Below are positions 1 to 9,974 of a DNA stretch of 64,000 bases, piece by piece. Position 1 is the first letter of the stretch. Every line of letters begins with the position of its first letter. Under the pieces are notes generated by a model. It worked only from the letters and a program-made list of their open reading frames with translations, did not search any database and had not been told where the DNA came from. The stretch is from Apium graveolens (lineage: Eukaryota > Streptophyta > Magnoliopsida > Apiales > Apiaceae): contig NC_133655.1 of assembly GCF_009905375.1 (NCBI RefSeq), positions 170,747,141 through 170,811,140 of the forward strand. The letters run 5' to 3'. The position numbers and the translations under genes were made by a program.

Positions 1-739
1 TAGACTCAACAACTTCTATCTTCATCTCCTTCTATTTCTCTAACTCAGCAACCAGTGCAATGGACCCTCCTTTCTTTCTCCCTTTCTCCATTCTTTCATC
101 TTGCTCTATTTCAAGCTCATAAGTCTTTAGAATGCCATACAGTCTCTCTAGTGTAAACTCCTTGTATTCTTGTGAATTTCTCAAGGAGAATGTCACTGGT
201 TTCCATTCTTTTGGAATGGATCTCAGGAATTTGAGGTTAGAGTTTTTGGTTTGGTAGACTCTTCCATGCAGCTTCAGAGCATTTAGTAGCTTTTGAAATC
301 TACTAAAGATATCAGTGAGAGTTTCACCTTCTTCATAGTGGAAGTGCTCATATTACTGAATCAGTAACTGCATCTTGTTTTCTCTAACTTGTTCAGTGCC
401 ATCACGGATTATTTGAATGGTGTCCCAAACCTCCTTGGCTGTCTTGCAATTGATGATGTTGTCAAACATGTCACCATCAACTCCATTGAATAAAATATTC
501 ATGGCCTTCTTGTCTTTCCTGACTTGTTCAATATCAGGATCGGACCATTCATGCCTTGGCTTGGGAACTGATGGCTCATTTCCAGTTGCAGCTCTCATTG
601 GTACGTGAGGACCTCTCTCTATGCAATCCACATAGGCCTCATCTTGAGAAAGTAAATGAAGATGCATCTTTACCTTCCAGTGATGGTAACTATCTTTGTC
701 CAGAAAAGGAATCTTGACTCCAACATCCTTCTTGTTCAT
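1..739 (-). pseudogene. gag: Copia gag (UBN2-type), broken
   Basis: Translation starts at the complement of 737-739 (MNKKDVGVKIPFLDKD) and matches the gag at 41799 almost residue for residue for 128 codons. It then meets a TAA at the complement of 353-355, where the plus-strand relative has a CAA glutamine codon followed by the same YEHFHCEES continuation. Similar gag sequence continues to base 1, so the protein was interrupted by a point mutation rather than truncated. The family is the plant copia capsid (UBN2/DUF4219 type), which packages element RNA. The zinc knuckle and pol lie beyond the left edge. Confidence 0.8.
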
Positions 740-785
740 CTTGTTGTTTGTTGTGATCTTTAAACTCTTTGTGCTTTAAGAACTT

Positions 786-797
786 GCTCTGATACCA
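786..797 (-). other. Primer-binding site, tRNA-Met type
   Basis: The complement reads TGGTATCAGAGC, the usual plant initiator tRNA-Met 3'-end match. It lies two bases inside the LTR edge, which fixes this LTR as the 5' LTR and the element as minus strand. Confidence 0.85.
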
Positions 798-1040
798 ATT
801 GTTAGTCCCTAACAATACAACAAGAATTACAGAAGGGGGGTTGAATGTAATTCTGGCTACTTTTTGAGATTAAAGAAGAATGGTTCTAACTTAATAATAT
901 ATAAGTGTTTGATTTACAAAATGCGGACTGAAGAGTTAGATTAATCAAAACACAAGTAATTAAAAACACAAGTCTTTAAAATTTTCTGGTAGATTTAAAT
1001 GTGACTGTGTTGTCACTGTCAACAGATGTTTGAATTGATC

Positions 1041-1142
1041 ATCCGCCGGGTACATGATTATTATCCGTCGGGTTGCCTTATTGATCATCCGTCGGGAGCT
1101 TTGTTGATCATCCGTCGGTAGCTTTGTTGATCATCCGTCGGG
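1041..1142 (-). repeat. Phased ATCCGTCGG array, cluster A of LTR
   Basis: Five copies of ATCCGYCGG start at 1041, 1063, 1087, 1110 and 1133, so the steps are 22, 24, 23 and 23 bp. The spacers share partial sequence (GCTTTGTTGATC twice), which suggests growth by tandem duplication of a ~23-bp unit. The core CCGWCGG is a palindrome apart from its centre base. Confidence 0.8.
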
Positions 1143-1345
1143 TAGCTATTTGACACTTGACTTCATTTTACTTATGCAGAATTACAAGACATCTTATATT
1201 TACAATTAATCAACCTATTCTGCATATCTAATTAAAGTCAACATGACTTATATGCTACTACAGAATCTATACAAAGGTGTTTGCAGAAATGTGCTACATG
1301 ACTTATTGTTACATAAGCTACTCACTCGATGGATGTCAAATCATC

Positions 1346-1401
1346 ATCCGTCGGGACTATATTGAGTCATCCGTTGGGACTATATTTGATTATCCGTCGA
1401 G
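1346..1401 (-). repeat. Phased ATCCGTCGG array, cluster B of LTR
   Basis: Three copies start at 1346, 1369 and 1392 (ATCCGTCGG, ATCCGTTGG, ATCCGTCGA), both steps exactly 23 bp, separated by GACTATATT-type spacers. This cluster lies nearer the 5' (U3) end of the LTR than cluster A. Confidence 0.75.
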
Positions 1402-1523
1402 TGCTACATTTTTCACTAAGTTGAATCTACTAAGGTATTTTGTTAATGAAATCATCAAGTTCACAACATATTCCCAACATAGGCCACAAGTCACTTAGGA
1501 GCGTGGCAGAGGCACGGAGGACT

Positions 1524-2137
1524 GGACGGAGGTAAGGCTTGACAGAGCACTTACAAATGCATCTTGGTTAAACTTATTTCCCCTGGCCAAACTATATAAT
1601 CTTGAAGGATCAACTTCTTACCATAGCCCACTGCTTCTCAATCCTCGTCAAAAAACCATATCTAATTATCAAAGACGTTTCCGCTTTGAAAACGCGTGGC
1701 TCACAGAACCAATATGTGAGCAAATAATTAAAGATGTCTGGGAGAATTCTACAGGGTGGGATATTTAACTCAGAATCAAGAAATGTGGTGAGCAGCTTTC
1801 TGAATGGGGACGTGATCTCACAGCTAACTTTGGCAAACATATTAAGGAGTGTAAATGAGAGATGCAAAAGTTAAGGAATAAGCGTGACATTTACTCACAG
1901 GACATTTACAATACTGCAAAAAAGGAGTTGTCCTTAATTCTTACTCAGCGAGAATCTTCTGGAGGCAACGTTCAAAATAATTGTGGTTGCATTCTGGTGA
2001 TCGAAATAGCAGATTTTTTCATGCATGTGCCAGCACTAGATGCAGGGATAATCAAATCCAAAAAATTCAGAATGAGGAAGGCGCTTGGGTGGATTGGGAT
2101 ATCGAACTTTCTGAGCTCATTTTCAATTAATTCATAG
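1524..2137 (+). pseudogene. LINE endonuclease C-terminus and linker remnant
   Basis: The frame from about 1524 reads WTEVRLDRALTNASW and then a TSYHSPLLL segment. In plant L1 endonucleases (exonuclease-endonuclease-phosphatase fold) this corresponds to the terminal SDHSPL motif with the catalytic Asp-His pair; here the Asp position is Tyr. It continues through an arginine- and tryptophan-rich linker (ENAWLTEPICEQIIKDVW) until a TAA near 1768, and linker-like sequence resumes in other frames to about 2137. The N-terminal catalytic half is absent. Non-functional remnant. Confidence 0.65.
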
Positions 2138-2205
2138 AGTTATACAAGACAGGTGGCTCAAACTACAGAGAGATCATACAGTGGATCCCTACATCCATCT
2201 CTACA

Positions 2206-3130
2206 ATGCAAAATGAAGAGCTGCTCCTACCTATATCTGTTAAAGAGGTTAAAGCTGCGTTGTTTCAAATTAATCTAGACAAATCCCCGGGGCCTGACGG
2301 TATGACCCCGGGTTTCTACGAGAAGCACTGGAAAATTGTTGGACCAGATGTGGTTAACATGGTAAGAATTTTTTTTGAAACCGGTTCTATTCCTGATGGT
2401 TTGAATGAAACACTAGTAGTCTTGATCCCAAAGAAAAAGTGACCAACCAAGATCACTGAATTGAGGTCAATCTCACTATGCAATGTATTGGTCAAAATTA
2501 TTACAAAGGTAATTGTGAACAGGATGAAATGAATGCTAGAAACAGTGATCTCCGAAAATCAAAGCGCCTTTATTGCTGGGAGGCAGATTTCTGATAATGT
2601 GATGACGTCCTATGAAATTATACATTACCTGAAGAGGAAAAGACGCGGGGTAGACGGATTTATGGCTTTAAAAAAAGATATGAGCAAAGCTTTTGACAAG
2701 GTTGAATGGGAATATTTATGAGCTGTGCTAACCAAAATGGGTTTCAATGAAAAATGGGTCAACTTGATTTCTAAATATGTTCGTTCAGTCACATATTGAG
2801 TTTCACATCAAAGCCAATAAACTTAATCTATCATCCCTAGTCGTGGCCTACGACAAGGCGATCCTCTCTCTCCGTTTTTATTCATAATTTGTGCAGAGGG
2901 ACTCTCAGCTCTATGTCGTTATTATGAAGCTCAAAAATGGTTACATGGGGTCAAAATATGCAGAAAAGCACCAAGTATCACCCACATTCTATTTGCAGAT
3001 GACGACTATTTTTATTGCAAAACATCTGAAGAGGAGGCCTCAAGAAATCTTGAATTGTTGTAAAAATTCGAACTAGCTTCATGTCAGAAAGTTAATCTAC
3101 AGAAATCCTTCGTTTTCTTTAGTTCGAATG
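2206..3130 (+). pseudogene. LINE reverse transcriptase domain, broken
   Basis: The segments fit the order of a plant L1 reverse transcriptase: KAALFQINLDKSPGPDGM (2251-2304), LVVLIPKK, then after a stop at 2440 ELRSISLCNVLVKII, NQSAFIAGRQISDNV (2557-2602), and SKAFDKVEWEYL ending at a TGA at 2719. The FADD catalytic box lies at 2992-3003 in another frame from its flanks. The catalytic motifs are recognisable but at least three frame breaks separate them, so no active enzyme can be made. Confidence 0.8.
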
Positions 3131-4316
3131 TGACTGAATCAAACATATCCTACTTGTTCCAACATTTAAATATCATGGAGGCAACTAACAGTACAACGTA
3201 CCTGGGTCTGCCAAACATGATGGGCAGAAGTAAGTCTTCAACACTCAGTTTTCTCAAAGATAAGGTGAGGAAAACTATCCAAAACTGGGATGACAGGTGG
3301 ATCTCTCAAGCGGGAAGAGAAATTTTGATGAAATCAGTAATTCAATCTCTCCCCACTTACGCCATGAGTGTCTTTCTTCTTCCTATGGACATAATAAAAG
3401 AGTTTGAGCGGATGATTTCTAAATATTGGCGGGGTGCAACTTCAAATCACAGTAGAAAAATCCAGTGGATGAGTTGGTCTCGTCTTTGTCGTCATAAATC
3501 AACTGGGGGTCTAGGCTTCAGAGATTTCCACGATTTTAATCTAGCATTACTAGGTAAGCAATGTCGGAGACTGCTGACTAGACCAAACAACTTGTGCTCT
3601 CAGATTTACAAGGCTAAATACTTCCCCAATGATTCTTTTTTTTGATGCAAAACTGGGTAATAATCCCAGTTTTATCTGGCGTAGTATATGGGAAGCAAGG
3701 ATGGTTATTATTGCAGGTGCTCGCTGGAAGATTGGTTTAGGAAACACGATAAACATCTTGGGTCAACCATGGCTTGCAGATAAAAATAATCCTTACTTCA
3801 CTTCAGATATTCTCAACATTCAACATGCCAAAGTTTCATCTTTACTGAAGCAAGAATCAACATAATGGGATGAAGAAATATTACAAGATTTGTTCAATGT
3901 CAGAGATCAGAATTGCATTCGACAGGTTAACCTGTGAGTCAATGACAGTGAGGACCATTTATACTGGAGCAAAGAAGTTTCAAGGCACTACTCTGTTCGT
4001 AGTGCTTACAGATTACTATAGGCTCAAAAAAATCTCTGGCAGAGGGGGGGATAATAACAACCTATGGTGTAAAATCTGGAAGATTAAAGCTCCACCCAAA
4101 GCTTTGAATCTGTTATGGTGTGCATCATCAAACTGCTTGCCAACTCTGTTTCAATTATGGAACAAATATGTCCTAGTTATTGATATCTACCCTGTTTTCC
4201 AACTTACGAGTGAAACTATACACCATGCTTTAGTGTCCTGTTATTTTGCTCTTCAATACTGGCGTGCAGCTCTTCCAAATGCCATACTGGACGATCCTAC
4301 TGAATTTCCATCATGA
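3130..4316 (+). pseudogene. LINE RT thumb and zf-RVT region, broken
   Basis: The 171-codon frame at 3130-3645 contains TYLGLPNMMGRSK, FLKDKVRKTIQNWDDRWISQAGREILMKSV and GGLGFRDFHDFNLALLGKQ, standard landmarks after the RT core of plant L1 elements. It frameshifts near 3640 into a frame with FIWRSIWEARMVI and WKIGLGNTINILGQPWL, then again near 3868. The last part (IWKIKAPPKALNLLW, ETIHHALVSC) matches the zf-RVT domain. The position expected to be a zinc-binding Cys reads YPVFQL, so a ligand is lost. Confidence 0.75.
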
Positions 4317-4520
4317 CTTCATCAAAATCTGCAAGTAGCCAGTAAGGATACGCGTGCAGAATTAGCCATCATCTGTTGGGCTATATGGAAAGCACGTAAT
4401 AATCTGGTATGGAACCAACAACGTTCTCAGATTGATTCAGTTGTTCACTTAGCAAAGCATCACCTTAAACTATGGAAAAATGCCCAATCTTGGAGTTCAA
4501 TAACTCTGTTCCAAAACACT

Positions 4521-5024
4521 GTGAAAGGGGATAGATCGGAACAATGGGTAAAGCCACAGACGGGAGTAATTAAGGTGACAGCCGATGGAGCAACTTTCTC
4601 TGAGCATGATGCTTACGGTTATGGCTTGATTGCAAGAGACAGTGCAGGGGATCTTATCAAAGCTAAAATAAGATGTAAACGAGGTAAAGTTCCAGGTGAA
4701 TTTGTGGAAGCTTTGGAAATTAAAGAAGCCTTAAGCTGGATTAAGGAAGAAAGCTGGTCACAAGTCCAACTAGAATCAGATTGTCTGGTGATTGTTCAAG
4801 CAATCAGAGGCATAGTTAACATGCTTTCTCTTGTGGGTTCTCTAGTTCAAGAATGTAGGGATAGCCTAGGGTCGTTGCATACAACATCGTTGTCTTTTAT
4901 TAAAAGGTATGCTAATATGACGGCTCATGTATTAGCACGAGCGTCTTATTCTTTTCCAGACCAAGTGTTCAATATGAGGAATGTTCATATTGATGTTAAG
5001 AATACCTTGTTAAGTGAGTTATAA
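4521..5024 (+). pseudogene. LINE RNase H-like (RVT_3) domain
   Basis: A 167-codon open frame contains GVIKVTADGATF, YGYGLIARDSAGDLI, FVEALEIKEALSW, VQLESDCLVIVQAI and RYANMTAHVLARASY. These fit the plant-type RNase H fold (RVT_3), with acidic residues at the D, E and D positions. The last DxxxN motif, usually N..AH.LA, is present as NMTAHVLARAS. This is the best preserved part of the LINE, but it lacks an upstream open polyprotein. A free-standing host RNase H-like gene is unlikely given the continuous LINE order before it. Confidence 0.7.
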
Positions 5025-5050
5025 TAAAATCTCATTGTTCGTAAAAAAAG

Positions 5051-5097
5051 ACTGAATTGCATCGTGTATATTTGAATATATATATATATATATGCAA
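5051..5097. repeat. AT microsatellite next to LINE tail
   Basis: A run of alternating TA dinucleotides (about 5076-5092) separates the LINE 3' end from the MITE-like element. No other feature is seen. Confidence 0.6.
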
Positions 5098-5653
5098 GTG
5101 CTCAAATACAAACCAATATTAAAATACAAACTACAAACCAATAACAACCACATGTTTAATTCCTTTCTCTCTCCTCAATGTACACTTTGTATTCATGTAT
5201 ATATTTACCCCTTCGTTTTTAATTTGACTTTTCCCGTTAGTCGATTATTTTTTTTTAAAAAATAACTTCACCTTATTTTTACATCTCCCACTCATCGATT
5301 TACATAGAATATTTGTTGTATTTTGATGACAAATCAGTAATTAAACTTACCCGAACCACTAAGCTGAAATCAGTACTATTTTAGGAACCAATACATTTTA
5401 GTGATTCTCTTATGTATAATTAGTGATTTATCGCCGAAATATATCAAATATGGTATTCATACTGATAATTGGAGGATGTAGAAAAATATAGTGAAGTTAG
5501 ATTTTAAAAATAGATCACCAATTGAATTGACGGGAACAATTCAATTAAAAATAGAGGGAATTAGGTGGAGTGGTGTGTGGGAGGGTATATTTAAATAGGG
5601 TGGGGGTGCAGTTTGTAGTTTGTATTTTAATTTGGTTTGTATTGGAGTAAGAC
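5098..5653. mobile_element. MITE-like element with ~38-bp inverted ends
   Basis: The left arm around 5101-5140 contains AATACAAACC, TTAAAATACAAACTAC and AAACC. The right arm around 5611-5650 is its reverse complement (GTAGTTTGTATTTTAA, GGTTTGTATT) with a few mismatches. The ~550-bp body has no coding sequence and contains runs of T and A. TA repeats on both sides hide the target duplication, so the superfamily cannot be decided. Confidence 0.6.
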
Positions 5654-5947
5654 TCTCTCTCTATATATATATATATCACTCTAAGAATAACCCTCTTATA
5701 TAGATAATCGTGGAGAATTATTATTTAAAAAATATAAAATATGTTATTTATTTCATTTTTTATCATATATAGTTATATATTTTAATTCTCAAGTTAAAAA
5801 TCGAAATTACACAATTTGCTTATTTAAAAAATCATTGAAATTAATGAAAAATTTCAAATTGGTTATATAGCAGAATCACAGTAGATAAACTTATTAAAAA
5901 TTATTCCAATGTAGAATCAAATTTAAATCAAGTAATTTTATCAAATT
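5654..5947. other. AT-rich spacer, no feature seen
   Basis: Very AT-rich DNA with a TA repeat at its left end. I see no coding signal, RNA gene or recognisable repeat. Confidence 0.5.
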
Positions 5948-6102
5948 TAATGGGATTTTTTCAAAAATACCCAAGTTGCAGAAAATATTTGCAAAAATAC
6001 GGATCAACCTCATATGCAACCTTTGCAAACTCATATGCAACTCGTGTCCGTATTTTTGTAAATATTTTGCTAAAAAGTGGTATTTTTGGTAAATTCCCAA
6101 TT
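5948..6102. mobile_element. Small foldback element (~155 bp)
   Basis: The left arm (about 5949-6003) and right arm (about 6046-6101) are reverse complements over ~55 bases. They share GCAAAAATACGGA, AAAATATTT and CAAAAATACC with small indels, and the outer tips are TGGGA and TCCCA. The loop holds two copies of CATATGCAAC. The matching open frames on both strands are a by-product of this symmetry and are not genes. A Mutator-like MITE is possible, but no clear 9-bp duplication is visible. Confidence 0.6.
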
Positions 6103-6481
6103 TTAATTGATAAAGTATTTATTATATTCAAATATAATTAATATTCTAGATTAGCATCGAATTTTATATTTTTTGAAATAAAATTTTACAATTTATGATG
6201 AGCTTGTATAATAAAATCAATGGTTCTCCATGGTTCTCCATATAAAATGATTCTCCACGGAGTAAAGGCCTATGTATATATTTCATGAAAATGATTAGTA
6301 CATTTTATTAAGGGTTGTAAAAATTGTTGATTATGGCGATTAGTCGGCCACTTAATCGGCGCATACTATTGATTTATTTCTTCATAAACGGCTGATAAAA
6401 TGTCTTTGAAAAATCATTTGAAAATCAGGCAAAATCGAATGAAAATTAGGACAGAATCAAAAAATCGAATCCCATATCACA

Positions 6482-9400
6482 TGTAGCGCCCTCAAAACCC
6501 GGGTCAGAAGTTTGGGGTCCACAACACATATACAATATATAAACCTGAATAAGAAATATTATTTGCAATGACCCTGCTTTACATAACAACGGATCGCAAC
6601 ATGTTAAAGTATGAAAACAAGCCACAATCCTAACCTTTATTACAACGTACCAAATTCCAACTAATTTAACTTACAATTGATAATAAAATCATTCTTACAA
6701 TCTGACTCTCTCTATATCGCATGAAGCTTCTACTAGCTCGATTCAACTCAACTGACACCTTAGCCCGCACTTTGGACTGAGGAACTTCACTATCATCCAT
6801 ATTCTTTTCAACTGTAAAGTATATAAAAGAATCGCAAGGGTGAGCTAACTAGCTCAGCAAGTCATAATAGTGATAATCGAGGTTAAACAATGATCAAATG
6901 AGATGCTTCAAAGGAACCAAATTTCTTTTAACTAATCATTAGAATTGGATATTCATTTTAAGTTTTAAAAACCAAGGTTAGGTTGTTGATCAGTCACGCA
7001 CTAACCCCGAGCAAGCACACAGCACTGCTCTAATTACTGGATCCAAGGCACACATTGGCCTTACTTGACCATTGGTATGGTCTGACCACGAATCTGGTCT
7101 ACATATATAAAAACTATCCAATCCTAAAGCAGTTCAATATGATAACAATATGATTCAATAAAACAAGATTATAATCGATGATGGTTAAACATTTGCATAA
7201 AAACATAAGGAAACTCATGGATATCTCAAGGGTATATCAAGTATGTATAAGAAACGGTTTTCAGTTTGTACAAGTGTCAGGTATCAGACCAGTAATGATT
7301 TTTCAGGATATGGTTCTTTGATGTTATTAAGAATGATTGGAGTATAAAAGTTCCTGTGTTTTCAAATTATTCTCTTTCAGTGGTTGGTGTTTGGTAATTA
7401 TATCTTTGAAGAGTAGTATTATATTTGTATGGTTTGGTGTCTGAGGATCAACAAAGGACGGTTTGCAAAGAATAAGGCTTACGGCTCAAGATCAAGAAAG
7501 AATCAGGGTTAAGGGTAAATAGTTTGAAGCATATGCATTATAAAACAGGAGTTATGTTTAATACTAGTAACATGTTATGAAACAGTTCGAAAACATTGAT
7601 AATATATCTTGAATAAAAGTTCAAAAATACTTGCCTTACAAGGCTTTATAACTATTACTGATCAACTCCGAGCCGACTTTGCTGCTCAGGCTCTAACGTC
7701 CAACCACTAGATCTCATTGAATTCGATTTTGACCCTCAGGTCTTCCTGTTGAAACTCTCCTGAGCTCGTCGACTGACCACTAGGTTATCTTTAATCCATC
7801 GTCCACTTTCAGGTTCTCGACTACAACCTACAGGGTCGAAATACCCTATATTAGACGTCTAGGTATGCTTGACATATCCTTGATACTAATTCTTACCCAA
7901 CGATATTCAAACCCGACTCGTAATTATTCATATTAGAATAACACAGAAAACAATTAGGGTTCATATTCTCGAAATTGATCCAGTGTTCATTTTCAGAAAA
8001 TACGTATACTCGTCATTTTAGGAAATTTGGGTTACTGTGTTTTGGTCAAAACATACAACACATCATACCATCAGGTTCTGTATAAACATACGTATATGTA
8101 TTTACTTATACTCGCTCGACGTCCCGATAATCCTCGGATATGCTCCCGTATTTCCGTAGTTCGATTTTCCCGGAAATTGGGCAGCGTCCCCTTTATTTAT
8201 CGGACTACCCGTCGAAACATCAATCGACGTCAATTCAATAACGACAATCCAATTCATAATAACCACAATTCCAATCCTCAGTTTAACCCAACAATCAATC
8301 CAATTACAATTTGTCAACTAAACTACGTACTTGACTTAATGTAAAATCAAATTCTCGTTTCAAAAATAATTTCACGAATTAATTGATTTATTTTATGAAA
8401 TTTAGGACTCAGAATAAATTCATCACCGTCCACCGTCAACTCACCGAAGTTCACCGTCAACGGCGGTAAAATTCGTCGGTGCCCGAATAATTCCGGGTTT
8501 CCAATACGAATTCTACCAATTATTTGCTAATAATACCCGCACAAAATATTTATTTATTTCATGAAATCAGTCAACTATTCCCTGCACAGATTATAAAGAA
8601 CCATTCAATAATTACCAACTGGAAACAACCATACGGCCGAAAGGACAAAGGCCGGAGATACCAAAACCAAAATTAGGAACACAGAAGGAAACACAACACC
8701 ACGATATACGCACATAAGTACATATATAACAGCAACACAACTGGACCTCAAGCGCGTGTATCACACGCACGCCGGCCACCATGCCAGAAAAGCACACAGC
8801 GGCGGCCGAAAAAAGAAAAGAAAACCCAGAAAAGGAAGCACAGAAAACACACGCACAGACTTCACATACCACCACACATATATACATACAACTGAACACA
8901 CACATCATATGTATACATACGCAGCAGAACCCACACAATTAATCACCACCAGCGGCTACTCACCAGAGCAACACACGGAGGCGGCAACCGAGAAACAGCA
9001 GGGGAGAGGAGAATAAACAAGGAGGAAAAGAAATAAAAGAGAACAGAGGTAGATTCGAGAGAAACCGAGAGATTAGAGATTGATATATTAAAAAAAATAG
9101 AGAACAATTCCTTCATATCCGAGTACATGACACGTGCCCCTCTATTTGACACGTATCCCTGCTACACAACTCGGCTTCTAGCTTGCTAATTACAATTTAA
9201 CGATATAAGGTATAACTAAATATTGATCCAAATAATACCAAAATAGTCTGAAAATTTTCTAAAAATCCCGAAACTAATAAAATAAAATTTTCATAATTTT
9301 TAAAACATTTTTGAAATGTTCATAATTAACGAACTGAGCTCCACTTGAAACAAACTCAGAAAATCACAAAAATAGTCTTAAAATGTTATAAATATCCCGG

Positions 9401-9954
9401 AGTTTATAAAACCATAAACTTTGTAATTTTAAAATAATTTCTGAAACGCAACTTATACCCGCTTATAACAATTAAATGAATCAACGCATGGTGAAATTAA
9501 TCCCAAAAATTCCCAAAATAATTTTAAAATTCCCGAAATATTCCAAACTTAAATAAATACGAGTTTCATAATTTTTGAGGAATTATAGAATTAAATATGG
9601 ATTTTGAAAATAAAAGCATTCAGAAAATCATTTAAAAATAAATAATTAATAAAATATTGGTTTCTCAATTTTATAAAATCTTAAAAATAATTAATGTAAT
9701 TATAAAATCATATAAACAATTTTAGGGACACTCCAAATATTTACGCAAATAAATTTGCACCAAATTCAGTTTTTGAAAATGAAAACAATCCAATACGATC
9801 CTATAATTAATCACACGAACAATCCAGTATATTACAAATCATACATCAATAGTCAAACAACACATAGCTGTCAAAACCAATACACATATTTTATTTATTT
9901 AATACTTTCCATAAATACATAAAGAAATAATTCAAAAATACACGAGTCGTTATA
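6482..9954 (-). repeat. 3' LTR of outer Ty3 element (3473 bp)
   Basis: It starts TGTAGCGCCCT and ends GTTATA on the plus strand, and matches the right LTR throughout. Differences are scattered substitutions plus a short deletion near 9317, where the right copy has about 17 extra bases at 33039. On the element strand the LTR reads TATAAC...CTACA, so the usual leading TG is TA. Open frames at 8027-9152 lie inside this LTR and have poor protein character; I do not call them genes. Confidence 0.8.
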
Positions 9955-9974
9955 TCCTTCCCCCCTTAAAAGGA
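9955..9974 (-). other. Polypurine tract of outer Ty3 element
   Basis: The complement is a purine run with AAGGGGGGAAGG directly before the LTR start, preceded by AATCCTTTT. The same arrangement occurs in the other two Ty3 elements (near 22121 and 46803). Confidence 0.7.

Larger units (their letters stand above)
1..1479 (-). mobile_element. Sirevirus-like Ty1/copia element, 5' part only
   Basis: Read on the minus strand, this is the left end of a copia retrotransposon: LTR (1479 to 800), methionine-type primer-binding site, then gag running off the window at base 1. The gag is nearly the same protein as the one at 41799 on the plus strand, so both belong to one family. The outer LTR edge abuts LINE sequence that begins near 1497, so the copia most likely inserted into that LINE. 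The 5 bases next to the LTR (1480-1484, TAGGC) are the expected target duplication, but the partner lies outside the window. The gag carries stops, so this copy is dead. Confidence 0.85.
800..1479 (-). repeat. 5' LTR of left copia element (680 bp)
   Basis: The ends are TG at 800-801 and CA at 1478-1479. On the minus strand it begins TGTTGGGAATATG, matching the LTR start at 40703 (TGTTAGAAATATG), and it ends immediately before the primer-binding site. It is shorter than the related LTR at 40703-41738 (1036 bp), so the two differ by large indels. It carries two phased clusters of the ATCCGTCGG word, described separately. Confidence 0.85.
1497..5050 (+). mobile_element. L1-type LINE, 5' truncated and decayed
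   Basis: Reading frames in the order endonuclease tail, reverse transcriptase, zf-RVT-like region and RNase H are all on the plus strand, the usual domain order of plant L1 elements. Frameshifts and stops separate them, for example TGA at 2440 and TGA at 2719. The 3' end is a short A-run at 5043-5049 after the RNase H stop. The 5' side is cut by the copia LTR at 1479, so the missing endonuclease half could lie left of the window beyond that copia. No target duplication can be defined. Confidence 0.8.

Noticed and set aside
1041..1401. CRISPR-like regular repeats
   Set aside because: The repeat is only ~9 bases with ~14-base related spacers, lies within a plant LTR, and recurs in coding DNA; there are no cas genes.
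4521..5024. Independent host RNase H gene
   Set aside because: It is collinear with an L1 RT and zf-RVT on the same strand and is followed by the A-run tail.
5894..6141. Similar small ORFs on both strands
   Set aside because: Produced by the inverted arms of the foldback element.
8612..9152. Cys-rich and His-rich open frames in the outer LTR
   Set aside because: Complementary frames over a CACA/TGTG-rich stretch, repeated at 32432-32870. Residue bias is explained by the dinucleotide composition.
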